Of a stretch of 20,759 nucleotides of DNA, positions 13,932 to 20,759 are shown one piece after another. Below the pieces are notes generated by a model. The model was not told the DNA's origin, ran no database searches, and was given only the letters and a program-made list of their open reading frames with translations. The DNA is from an uncultured Kiloniellales bacterium (lineage in GTDB: Bacteria > Pseudomonadota > Alphaproteobacteria > Kiloniellales > JAKSDN01). The DNA lies in the NCBI GenBank assembly GCA_947259625.1, contig CAMYMY010000014.1, forward strand, positions 1 through 20,759, in the 5' to 3' direction. The position numbers and the translations under genes are program-made. Each line of letters begins with the position of its first letter. Positions within the stretch are counted from its first letter, which is position 1.

Positions 13932-13961
13932 CTTGTAGCAGGAAGCGCCCGGGCTTGCCAG
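13932..13961 (-). promoter_or_regulatory. Possible sigma-70-type promoter for the his operon
   Basis: On the minus strand CTGGCA (13956-13961) and TACAAG (13932-13937) are separated by 18 bp, a loose match to TTGACA/TATAAT with a plausible 45-nt leader to hisB. No attenuator or leader peptide rich in His codons was seen. Confidence 0.3.
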
Positions 13962-13989
13962 GGGCGGCAGGCGCCCGGGACGCAATTGT

Positions 13990-14018
13990 CTTGAACCGCC
14001 GGGTCGTTTAGCCCATCT
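13990..14018 (+). promoter_or_regulatory. Heat-shock (RpoH/sigma-32) promoter of hslVU
   Basis: CTTGAA (13990-13995), a 15-bp spacer and GCCCATCT (14011-14018) match the sigma-32 pattern CTTGAA / CCCCATNT in 13 of the 14 considered positions. Its place directly upstream of a classical heat-shock operon supports it. The expected transcription start is about 14023-14026, only 1-4 nt before the hslV ATG. Confidence 0.7.
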
Positions 14019-14026
14019 CTCAGACC

Positions 14027-14584
14027 ATGCCCGAAAGAGGTCCCGCACAGTGGCACGGCACCACGATCCTTTCCGTCCGCAAGGGCGATCAGGTCGTGAT
14101 CGCCGGCGACGGCCAGGTCAGCCTCGGCCAAACCGTGATCAAGTCGAACGCCCGCAAGGTGCGGCGTCTGGGCAAGGGCGACGTGATCGCCGGGTTCGCC
14201 GGGGCCACGGCCGACGCCTTCGCTCTCTTCGAGCGCCTCGAGGCCAAGCTCGAGACCCATCCCGGCCAGCTGACCCGCGCCTGCGTGGAGCTGGCCAAGG
14301 ACTGGCGCACCGACCGTTATCTGCGCCGCCTCGAAGCCATGATGGCCGTGGCCGATCCCGGGACCTCGCTGGTGCTGACCGGCACCGGCGACGTGCTCGA
14401 GCCGGAGGACGGCCTGATCGGCATCGGCTCGGGCGGGCCCTTCGCCTTGGCTGCGGCCCGGGCCCTCATCGAAATCGACGGCTTCGACGCCGAGGCCATC
14501 GCCCGCAAATCCTTGAACATTGCCGCTGGAATCTGTGTCTACACCAATGAAACAATCGTCGTCGAAAGCCTCTCTGCCCAGTGA
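14027..14584 (+). CDS. hslV: HslUV protease, peptidase subunit
   Basis: 185 residues. HslV is the proteasome-like threonine peptidase that forms a dodecamer gated by HslU. The mature N-terminal Thr is expected at residue 12 or 13 (WHGTTILSVRKG), after a short propeptide-like extension also found in other alphaproteobacterial HslV proteins. Further family segments are VVIAGDGQVSLGQTV, KVRRL and VIAGFAGATADAF. The ATG at 14027 is the only start in frame before the catalytic Thr. It has no Shine-Dalgarno and lies just downstream of a sigma-32-like promoter. The gene overlaps hslU by 38 nt. Confidence 0.97.
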   Translation: MPERGPAQWHGTTILSVRKGDQVVIAGDGQVSLGQTVIKSNARKVRRLGKGDVIAGFAGATADAFALFERLEAKLETHPGQLTRACVELAKDWRTDRYLRRLEAMMAVADPGTSLVLTGTGDVLEPEDGLIGIGSGGPFALAAARALIEIDGFDAEAIARKSLNIAAGICVYTNETIVVESLSAQ

Positions 14585-15923
14585 GCAGCGGGGCGTCCGC
14601 AGCCCGAGCGACTCGGGCGCGTTCAGCCCCCGCGAGATCGTCTCGGAGCTCGACCGCTTCATCATCGGGCAGACCGACGCCAAGCGCGCGGTCGCCGTGG
14701 CGCTCAGGAACCGCTGGCGGCGTCAGCAGCTGCCCGAGGAGCTGCGCGAGGAGGTGCTGCCCAAGAACATCCTGATGATCGGCCCGACCGGCGTCGGCAA
14801 GACCGAGATCGCCCGGCGCCTGGCCCGCCTCGCGCAGGCTCCCTTCATCAAGATCGAGGCGACCAAGTTCACCGAGGTCGGCTATGTCGGTCGCGACGTC
14901 GAGCAGATCGTCCGCGATCTGGTCGAGATCTCGCTCAACATGACCCGCGAGCGCCTGCGCAAGGAGGTCAAGGCCAAGGCGGAGCTGGCCGCCGAGGAGC
15001 GCCTGATCGACGCCCTGGTCGGCGAGGGCGCGCGCGACGACACGCGCATCGCCTTCCGCCGGCGCCTGCGCAACGGCGAGCTGGACGACAAGGAGGTCGA
15101 GCTCGAGCTGGCCGACACGGCCGGCCTCAGCCTGCCGACCATGGACATTCCGGGCATGCCCGGCGCCAGCATGGGCATGATCAACCTGAACGACATGCTC
15201 GGCAAGGCCTTCGGCGGACGCACCAAGAAGCGGCGCATGCCCGTGGCCGAGGCGGTCCAGGTGCTGACCGGCGAGGAGAGCGACAAGCTGCTCGACCAGG
15301 AGAGCGTGACCGCCGAAGCGCTGGCCGCGGTCGAGCAGAACGGCATCGTGTTCCTCGACGAGCTGGACAAGATCACGGCGCGCTCCGAGCGCATCGGCGC
15401 CGACGTCAGCCGCGAGGGCGTGCAGCGCGACCTGCTGCCGCTGATCGAGGGCACCACAGTCGCCACCAAGCACGGCTCGATCAAGACCGACTTCATCCTG
15501 TTCGTCGCCTCGGGCGCGTTCCACATGGCCAAGCCCTCGGACCTGCTGCCCGAGCTCCAGGGCCGCCTGCCGATCCGCGTCGAGCTGAACGCGCTGACGC
15601 GCGACGACTTCCGGCAGATCCTGACCGAGCCCGAGAACAGCCTGATCCGGCAGTACCGGGCTCTGATGAGCACCGAGGGGGTCACCCTCGAGTTCACCGA
15701 GGAGGCGATCGACGCGCTCGCCGACCTCGCGGCCGAGATCAACTCGAGCGTCGAGAACATCGGCGCCAGGCGCCTGCACACCGTGCTGGAGAAGCTGCTC
15801 GACGAGATCTCCTTCACCGCCACCGACCGCGGCGGCGAAACGATCACGATCGATGCCGAGATGGTCCGCGAGCGGGTCGGCGAGCTGGCCAAGAACGCGG
15901 ATTTGACGAAGTTCATTCTCTAA
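14547..15923 (+). CDS. hslU: HslUV protease, ATPase subunit
   Basis: 458 residues from the ATG at 14547; an upstream TTG at 14520 is possible but less likely. HslU is the AAA+ unfoldase that feeds substrates to HslV. It has SPREIVSELDRFIIGQ (27-42), Walker A GPTGVGKT (79-86), pore loop GYVG (113-116), the I-domain insertion (about 120-250), Walker B IVFLDELD (267-274), an Arg-containing GARRL segment in the C-domain, and the C-terminal LTKFIL tail that docks on HslV. The extra first 25 residues (Ser-rich) are not conserved. The start lies inside hslV, so translation is probably coupled. Confidence 0.97.
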   Translation: MKQSSSKASLPSEQRGVRSPSDSGAFSPREIVSELDRFIIGQTDAKRAVAVALRNRWRRQQLPEELREEVLPKNILMIGPTGVGKTEIARRLARLAQAPFIKIEATKFTEVGYVGRDVEQIVRDLVEISLNMTRERLRKEVKAKAELAAEERLIDALVGEGARDDTRIAFRRRLRNGELDDKEVELELADTAGLSLPTMDIPGMPGASMGMINLNDMLGKAFGGRTKKRRMPVAEAVQVLTGEESDKLLDQESVTAEALAAVEQNGIVFLDELDKITARSERIGADVSREGVQRDLLPLIEGTTVATKHGSIKTDFILFVASGAFHMAKPSDLLPELQGRLPIRVELNALTRDDFRQILTEPENSLIRQYRALMSTEGVTLEFTEEAIDALADLAAEINSSVENIGARRLHTVLEKLLDEISFTATDRGGETITIDAEMVRERVGELAKNADLTKFIL

Positions 15924-15938
15924 GCGGCGGGGACGCCT

Positions 15939-16301
15939 TCAGCCGCCGGAGACTTCGTCCAACGTTGCGAGTATTCGCCCGACGGTCTCGGGCGGCAAGT
16001 CGTGGATCCGCTCCGCCAACCGGTTGGCCAGCTCCGTAGCCTCGGGCGTGAGGCCGGCGGTGTCGACCGTGACCCGCGGGTGGGACAAGTCCGCCAGGCG
16101 CTGCAGCGCCTCCGCCTCGTCCCAGATGATCCCGAGATACTGGCAGACCCGGTGCACGAAGCGCCGGTTCGGCCGGCCGCGCCGGCCGTGCTCCAGCGCC
16201 GATAGGTAGGCCGGCGAGACGCCGAGGCCTGCCGCCATGTCCTTGGCGGCGAGGCCGCGCTCGGCGCGCAGGGCGCGCAGTTTCTGGCCGAAGGGGGTCA
16301 C
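15939..16301 (-). CDS. XRE family helix-turn-helix regulator
   Basis: 120 residues. An N-terminal XRE/Cro-type HTH (about 3-60; FGQKLRALRAERGLAAKDMA, then GVSPAYLSALEHGRRGRPN) is followed by a helical C-terminal part without a recognised ligand domain. The start is GTG at 16299-16301, overlapping the stop of the GFA gene (GTGA), so the regulator is translationally coupled to it. It probably binds DNA as a dimer and may regulate its own operon; no operator repeat was found. It is convergent with hslU, 15 nt apart. Confidence 0.88.
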   Translation of the reverse strand: MTPFGQKLRALRAERGLAAKDMAAGLGVSPAYLSALEHGRRGRPNRRFVHRVCQYLGIIWDEAEALQRLADLSHPRVTVDTAGLTPEATELANRLAERIHDLPPETVGRILATLDEVSGG

Positions 16302-16777
16302 GGCACGGTCAGGCCCCGCTTGTCGTGCCAGTCCGCGATCGGCTCGTCCGGATACTCGGCGAAATGCTTTTCGTTCGGTCCCTCGGGCGCCTCGACCCAG
16401 GATGCCTTCGAGTCGAGCATGATGTGGACCCGCTCTGGCGGCACCGGCAGTGCGCTGTCGATCGCCGAGGCGAAGGGGTGGACGAGGTCGGGCCAGCGCG
16501 GGTCGAAGGCCCAGAGCGCACTGCCGCAGCGCTTGCAGAAGTGGCGCCGGCCAGGGCTCGGCGCCTCGCCCTTGCGCAGCACGGCTTGATAGACGCTTAG
16601 GTTGTCCTCCCCCGTCACTTCGAGAGTCCCGGCATCGGCGCCCAGATTGATCGCGTAGCCGCCGCCCCCCGCCGTCTTGCGGCAGATCGAGCAGTAGCAG
16701 CGCATGTAAGGCTGCGGCGTCGCGGACTCGACGGAAAAGCGGACCGCCCCGCAGTGGCAGGACCCTTCGAGCAGCAT
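16298..16777 (-). CDS. GFA / CENP-V family zinc protein
   Basis: 159 residues. The GFA (glutathione-dependent formaldehyde-activating-like) fold is shown by its zinc ligands: GSCHCGAVRF (Cys7, Cys9), MRCYCSICRK (Cys27, Cys29, Cys32) and HFCKRCGSALW (Cys81, Cys84). Family members are small zinc enzymes or binding proteins; the original formaldehyde role is doubtful for most of them and no substrate can be given here. The ATG at 16777 has GGGGGG upstream, and a TATAAA element (minus strand, 16814-16819) suggests a promoter about 30 nt before it, though no good -35 is visible. Confidence 0.9.
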   Translation of the reverse strand: MLLEGSCHCGAVRFSVESATPQPYMRCYCSICRKTAGGGGYAINLGADAGTLEVTGEDNLSVYQAVLRKGEAPSPGRRHFCKRCGSALWAFDPRWPDLVHPFASAIDSALPVPPERVHIMLDSKASWVEAPEGPNEKHFAEYPDEPIADWHDKRGLTVP

Positions 16778-16849
16778 GATGCCCCCCGCGCTTTAAGTTT
16801 AACCTGGATGTAGTTTATAGCGCTGGGGAACGCGAGTCGCCCCCTATCG

Positions 16850-17416
16850 TCACGTGCCGCGCGCGCGCTTCAGCAGCAGATAGAACGCGCCGTGGCCGCC
16901 GTGGCGCGGCTGGGCCGGGGCGAAGGCGATCAGGCGGGCCCGGTTGCCCGGCTGGTTGAGCCACTGCGGCAGCGCCCGGCGCAGCACGCCGCCCTCACGG
17001 CCCGGACCCTTTCCGGTGATGATCAGCACGCAGCGCTTGCCGGCCGCCTGGGCAGCGGCCAGGAAGCCGCCGACCTCGCGCCGGGCTTCCTCCTCCGTCA
17101 TACCGTGCAGGTCGAGCCGTCCCTCGATGTCCAGCTTCCCGCGCTTAAGGCGATCGGCGGTACGCTTGTCGACGTCGGCGAGCGCGCCGGCGGCGAGCTC
17201 CGGTGGCCGCGGGGCCGGCCGCTCTGCCACCCTGGGCATTGATGGGAGAGTTCGCGGTTTCGTTCCCGGCCGCGGCGCCTCGGCCTTCGGGGTGTCATCG
17301 CGCGGCGGCGTCCGACCGGCCAGGGGCTTGGCGTCCCTGGTCACTTGGCGCCACAAGTCCGTGTCATCCTTCGACACCTGGCCGGGCGGCGAGGGCTTCT
17401 TGCCTTTTCCGGTCAC
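16850..17416 (-). CDS. Smr domain protein
   Basis: 188 residues. The first 85 are a Pro/Arg/Lys-rich disordered region. The Smr domain (about 99-185) carries the LDLHGMT motif (101-107), ITGKGPGREGGVLR (133-146) and a final HGGHGAFYLLLKR (172-184). Smr domains are nucleases or nucleic-acid-binding modules, originally from MutS2; stand-alone short versions like this one are common in proteobacteria, and some act on mRNA at stalled ribosomes. The GTG start (17416) overlaps the stop of the methyltransferase gene (GTGA). Confidence 0.9.
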   Translation of the reverse strand: MTGKGKKPSPPGQVSKDDTDLWRQVTRDAKPLAGRTPPRDDTPKAEAPRPGTKPRTLPSMPRVAERPAPRPPELAAGALADVDKRTADRLKRGKLDIEGRLDLHGMTEEEARREVGGFLAAAQAAGKRCVLIITGKGPGREGGVLRRALPQWLNQPGNRARLIAFAPAQPRHGGHGAFYLLLKRARGT

Positions 17417-18012
17417 GGAACTATGGCCTCCGCGGTTCGCACGAGGATCGCGATGCCGCTGGCCCAGCTCAGTTCGACCCGGGCGAAGCCGTGGCAGCCC
17501 TCCAAGTCGTTCAGCAGCGCATAGACCTCCGGCGCATGGCCGGCTAGCCAGTTGGCTTGCGGCAGCATGTCGTCGACCACGTAAAAGCCGCCCGGCGCGA
17601 GCAGCCTGAGAGCGCGTTCGAGGCCTTCGAACTTGCCGGGAAAGCAGTCCGCGAAAATCAGGTCGAAGCGCTGCTCCCGTTCGGCTTCGAGGAAGTTCAG
17701 GGCGTCCTCGATGCGAATTTCCAGGCGGGAATCGCCACCCAGGTGGCGTTCGGCCACCGCCGCCAGGCGCCGCTCCGCCTCGACCGTGATCAGCCTGGAC
17801 GCGGAATCCATGCCGTCGAGCAGCCAGGCTGTCGCGAGGCCGGTCCCCGTCCCCAACTCGAGGAACCAGCCGCCGGGCTTGGCGGCGGCGAGGACGCGGA
17901 GCAGCGCGCCGGCACGGGCCTCCGAGGCCATCGCAAACCCCAGTTCCCTGGTTTCGCGCTCTATCTCCGCCAGCGCAGCGGGCGGTGAAAGTCCGGCCGC
18001 ATCGTCCAGCAT
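17413..18012 (-). CDS. Class I SAM-dependent methyltransferase (O-methyltransferase-like)
   Basis: 199 residues. Motif I FLELGTGTGLATAWLL (50-65) binds SAM, followed by an acidic ITVEAERR loop, DALNFL and FDLIFADCFPGKFEGLERALRLLAPGGFYVVDDM. The layout resembles the O-methyltransferase family 3 fold (catechol-OMT-like), including the DDM near the end of the core. Its substrate is unknown. The ATG at 18010-18012 follows the lutC stop by 7 nt and the 3' end overlaps the Smr gene, so it belongs to the same transcript as the lut genes. Confidence 0.85.
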   Translation of the reverse strand: MLDDAAGLSPPAALAEIERETRELGFAMASEARAGALLRVLAAAKPGGWFLELGTGTGLATAWLLDGMDSASRLITVEAERRLAAVAERHLGGDSRLEIRIEDALNFLEAEREQRFDLIFADCFPGKFEGLERALRLLAPGGFYVVDDMLPQANWLAGHAPEVYALLNDLEGCHGFARVELSWASGIAILVRTAEAIVP

Positions 18013-18019
18013 GGCGCCG

Positions 18020-18712
18020 CTAGTCCCGCTCTGCGTCCGCGTTGGCGCCGACCAGGATGATGTGCAGCCGGCGCGGGCCGTGGGCGCCCAGCTGGATGGT
18101 CTGCTCGATGTCCGCGGTGCGCGACGGGCCGGTGATGAAATTCACCGTACGCGGCAAGGTCCCCTCTCCGAATCGGGCGCGCAGCATATCCCAGCCGTCT
18201 TCGTAGGAGGCTACGATCCGTTCCGCCGGCAGGACGACGACGTGGGTTTCGGGCAGGAAATTGAGGCTGGTCGGGCCGGCCGGCCCGGAATGGAGCAGGA
18301 GCGTCCCGGTCTCGGCGATACCCGCCAGCGCGCCGGTCAGCGAAACCGCGTCCGGTTCGCGCGCCGGCCCCTTGGTCACGGTGAGCATTGGCTGGTCCCG
18401 CCAGGGCAGGGCCTCGAGCTCCGGATCGGGGGCCATGCGGACCTCCGCCGGCAGGTTCTCGGCCTTGAGGAACGCGGCCAGCGCCCCGGGAACGGCGGTG
18501 GCGTCCGAAACACGGGCCACGCTGGCCGCCTGCTGAACCGCCCAGGTCTCGAAGAGGGCGACCTGTTCGGCCCGGGGCAGGTCGGCGCGGGCCGGAATCA
18601 GGTTGCGCCGGTGCTCGGCGATCCGCGAGGCAGTCGCCGAGGTCTCCGCCGTGTCGCCGCGCCGAAGGGACCGGCGCAAGGCCCCCAGCACCTGTTCACG
18701 CGCTTCGCTCAC
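18020..18712 (-). CDS. lutC: LUD domain protein LutC
   Basis: 230 residues from the GTG at 18710-18712, whose codon overlaps the lutB stop (GTGA). The frame is open far upstream, but that is only the antisense-free continuation within lutB. The LUD domain covers about 95-225: VTKGPAREPDAVSLTGALAGIAETGTLLLHSG and LPETHVVVLP are characteristic, and it ends with GPSRTADIEQTIQLGAHGPRRLHIIL, which is the conserved LUD tail. LutC is the third component of the LutABC L-lactate oxidation complex, which turns L-lactate into pyruvate; its exact role is not settled. Confidence 0.92.
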   Translation of the reverse strand: MSEAREQVLGALRRSLRRGDTAETSATASRIAEHRRNLIPARADLPRAEQVALFETWAVQQAASVARVSDATAVPGALAAFLKAENLPAEVRMAPDPELEALPWRDQPMLTVTKGPAREPDAVSLTGALAGIAETGTLLLHSGPAGPTSLNFLPETHVVVLPAERIVASYEDGWDMLRARFGEGTLPRTVNFITGPSRTADIEQTIQLGAHGPRRLHIILVGANADAERD

Positions 18713-20130
18713 CTGGGGCCACCCTGCCGACGGTCGGCCCAGAGCTGTCGGAACGTCCGGCCTTCCGGCGCCGGCATGTCGCGATGGGCGGTCCAGCCGC
18801 CCGCCAAGGGCAGGCGCCTGAATCGGCCCCGGCCCAGTGCAGCCAGCAAAGGCGCGGCCATGCCCGTCACGAAGTGATACAGTGACGGCCGCTTGGCGAA
18901 GAAGGCCCAGAGCGCGAGCCCGGCGCGCGCGCCGGCCGGCGACAGGTGGCGCTCGAATTCGCGCTCGCGCCAGTGGCGCATCATCTTCGGCAGCGGAATA
19001 CGCATCGGACAGACGCTCTCGCAGCGGCCGCAGAAGGTCGAAGCGCTGGGCAAGTGTCCGGCTTCCTCTATGCCGATCAGGCTCGGGGTCAGAACGGCGC
19101 CCATGGGGCCCGGATAGACCCAGCCATAAGCGTGACCGCCGATCGCGTGGTAGACCGGACAGTGGTTCATGCAGGCGCCGCAGCGAATGCAGCGCAGCAT
19201 GTCCTGGAACTCGCCGCCCAGCATGCTCGAGCGACCGTTGTCGAGCAGGACGACGTGGTACTGGTCCGGACCGTCCGGATCCTCGGCACGTCGCGGCCCA
19301 GTCGAGAAGGTCGTGTAGGTCGAGCACTCCTGGCCGGTGGCCGAGCGGGCCAACACGCGCAGGATCGTGCTGACGTCCTCCAGGGTCGGCACGACCTTCT
19401 CCAGGCTGGCCACGACTATGTGGACCCGGGGCAGCACCTGGGTCAGGTCGCCGTTGCCCTCGTTGGTCACGATGACCGAGGTGCCGGTCTCGGCGACCAG
19501 GAAGTTGGCGCCCGTGATGCCGACGTCGGCGGCCAGGTACTTGTCGCGGAGTATCTCGCGGGCCTCGTTGACCAGCTGGCGCGGCTCGGAGAGCGGCCGT
19601 TCCGGCGGCAATGCCGTGTGGTGCGCGCGGAAGTCGGCCTCCACCAGGTCCTTGGTCAGGTGGACCGCCGGGGCGATGATGTGGCTGGGCGTCTCGCCCC
19701 GCAGCTGAATGATGTACTCGCCCAGGTCGGTCTCGACCGGCGTGATCCCGTTGGCCTCGAGATGGTCGTTGAGCGCGATCTCCTCGGCGATCATCGACTT
19801 GCCCTTGGTCACGGTGCGGGCGCCCGCCGCCCGGCAGATCTCCAGGACCGCCCGTCGCGCGTCCTCGGCGGTCGGGCACCAATGCACCTGGCCGCCGGCC
19901 TCGGTCACCTTGCGCTCGTAGTGCTCCAGGTACAGGTCCAGATGATCGAGCGTATGGTTCTTGATGTCGCGCGCGGCGTCGCGCAGCACCTCGAACTCGG
20001 GCAGCTTGGCGACCGCCTTGGCGCGCTTGCCGATGAAGCCTTCCTTGACGTGGGCCAGCGCGCGCTTGAGCTGCGGATCGGCCACCGCCGCGCGGGCGTT
20101 CTCCTTGAAGGCGCGGGCACTCGACTCCAT
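18709..20130 (-). CDS. lutB: LutB iron-sulfur L-lactate oxidase subunit
   Basis: 473 residues. The N-terminal LUD domain spans about 70-300 (KGKSMIAEEI, GITGANFLVAETGTSVIVTNEGNGDL). Two 4Fe-4S motifs follow: CIRCGACMNHCP (314-325) and CGRCESVCP (367-375), with CPMRIPL and an amphipathic C-terminal region with DUF3390-like content. This is the core subunit of LutABC, acting in the cytoplasm and passing electrons on from L-lactate. The gene starts 7 nt after lutA and overlaps lutC by 4 nt. All the iron-sulfur Cys residues are intact. Confidence 0.96.
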   Translation of the reverse strand: MESSARAFKENARAAVADPQLKRALAHVKEGFIGKRAKAVAKLPEFEVLRDAARDIKNHTLDHLDLYLEHYERKVTEAGGQVHWCPTAEDARRAVLEICRAAGARTVTKGKSMIAEEIALNDHLEANGITPVETDLGEYIIQLRGETPSHIIAPAVHLTKDLVEADFRAHHTALPPERPLSEPRQLVNEAREILRDKYLAADVGITGANFLVAETGTSVIVTNEGNGDLTQVLPRVHIVVASLEKVVPTLEDVSTILRVLARSATGQECSTYTTFSTGPRRAEDPDGPDQYHVVLLDNGRSSMLGGEFQDMLRCIRCGACMNHCPVYHAIGGHAYGWVYPGPMGAVLTPSLIGIEEAGHLPSASTFCGRCESVCPMRIPLPKMMRHWREREFERHLSPAGARAGLALWAFFAKRPSLYHFVTGMAAPLLAALGRGRFRRLPLAGGWTAHRDMPAPEGRTFRQLWADRRQGGPR

Positions 20131-20137
20131 GGTCGGC

Positions 20138-20759
20138 CTAACCCTCGGCGCTTTCGCCGATGGCCGGCTGCTCGGTCATGCCGGCCAGCACCTCGGCGAC
20201 ATGGCGCGTACTCGTCTTGGCGCCGCGGCGTTTCAGCTTGCCCGCCATGTTCAGGAGGCAGCCGAGGTCGCCGGCAAGCAGCGTATCGGCCCCGGTGCCC
20301 TCGACCGCGTCGGCCTTTGCGCTGACCATCCTGTTGGAGATGTCCGGGTACTTGACGCAGAAGGTGCCGCCGAAGCCGCAACAGACCTCGGCATCGGCAT
20401 GCTCGGTTAGGGTCAGTCCCTCGATCGTGGCGAGCAGGGCGCGCGGTTGGTCCTTGATGCCGAGCTCGCGCAGCCCGGAGCAGGAGTCGTGGTAGGTCAC
20501 GCGGCCCGGAAACCGGGCCTCAACGCCTATGACCCCGCGCACGTCGGTCAGAAAGGAAACGAGCTCGTAGGTCCGGCCGGCCAACTCGGCCGCTGTCGCG
20601 GCCAGGCTCGGATCGTCCGCGAAGAGCGGCGGGTAGTGCTCGCGCAGCATGGCAGCGCAGGACCCGGAGGGCGCGACCACGTAGTCGTAGCCTTCGAAGG
20701 CCGCGATGGTACGCGCGGCGATCGACCTGGCATTCGCACGGTCGCCGGAATTATAGGCC
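20138..20759 (-). CDS. lutA: LutA (CCG-domain Fe-S oxidoreductase subunit), C-terminal part
   Basis: The 5' end lies beyond the right edge; about 206 residues are present and the frame is open to the last base, so the GTG at 20680 is not the start. The visible part has APSGSCAAML from the first CCG domain, then the second domain with YHDSCSGLRELGI and EVCCGFGGTFCVKYPDIS, and GDLGCLLNMAGKLKRRG. CCG domains hold iron-sulfur or heterodisulfide-type centres. In LutABC this is the heterodisulfide-reductase-like subunit. It is the first lut gene seen here; a lactate permease or a LutR-type regulator might lie just outside. Confidence 0.92.
   Translation of the reverse strand, partial: AYNSGDRANARSIAARTIAAFEGYDYVVAPSGSCAAMLREHYPPLFADDPSLAATAAELAGRTYELVSFLTDVRGVIGVEARFPGRVTYHDSCSGLRELGIKDQPRALLATIEGLTLTEHADAEVCCGFGGTFCVKYPDISNRMVSAKADAVEGTGADTLLAGDLGCLLNMAGKLKRRGAKTSTRHVAEVLAGMTEQPAIGESAEG

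Noticed and set aside
15924..15960. CGGCG...CGCCG inverted repeat between hslU and the XRE gene as a shared terminator
   Set aside because: Only 5 bp of stem, a long loop and no T-run on either strand.
18713..19882. Long open frame extending lutC upstream across lutB
   Set aside because: It is an Arg/Gly-rich shadow frame over lutB; the GTG at 18710-18712 gives a full-length LutC and the usual overlap.

Overview
The window comes from a GC-rich genome and looks like an alphaproteobacterium, probably in the Rhodospirillales/Kiloniellales area. The evidence is high GC outside a few AT-rich intergenic islands, a his cluster (hisB-hisH-GNAT-hisA-hisF-hisE-HIT) lying divergently next to hslV-hslU, an HslV with an alphaproteobacterial-style N-terminal extension before its catalytic Thr, and two TTAA-N7-TTAA (CtrA-type) sites. 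No rRNA, tRNA, CRISPR array, transposase or phage gene was seen.

Layout: 1-422 is the 3' end of a histone-deacetylase-family amidohydrolase. 547-1955 holds a tandem duplication carrying two small minus-strand genes. Each encodes a Tat-like signal peptide, a low-complexity middle (His/Gly-rich in one copy, Ser/Gly then Lys/Gly repeats in the other) and a conserved C-terminal box. Both copies share a conserved upstream block ending in a CtrA-type site, and this is the least explained part of the window. 2055-2897 (-) is a sterol-desaturase-family membrane enzyme, divergent from comM (3099-4622). Then come a secreted CHRD protein and a cyclase/kynurenine-formamidase-like hydrolase, both +.

6134-9316 is on the minus strand: a small hypothetical protein, a DUF2892/YgaP-type membrane protein with a TTGA-N6-TCAA (FNR/FixK-type) site upstream, and a PepSY / OmpR-type regulator / histidine kinase operon. 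That operon is preceded by three half-sites spaced exactly 11 bp apart and by a separate GAAC-N7-GAAC repeat. About 445 bp (9317-9761) carries no convincing CDS but contains these sites, several stable inverted repeats and a strong intrinsic terminator.

9762-13880 (-) is the histidine operon. It contains most of the late and middle steps of the pathway (HisB dehydratase, HisHF synthase, HisA isomerase, HisE pyrophosphohydrolase) plus an embedded acetyltransferase and a terminal HIT protein. Divergent from it, hslVU (+) encodes the HslUV heat-shock protease, preceded by a sigma-32-like promoter so close to the ATG that the transcript may be leaderless. The rest is minus-strand: a GFA-domain protein coupled to an XRE regulator, then a compact lutA-lutB-lutC L-lactate oxidation cluster followed by a methyltransferase and an Smr-domain protein, with GTGA overlaps at several junctions. 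lutA runs off the right edge.

All calls come from reading translations and motifs by eye; no database search was run.
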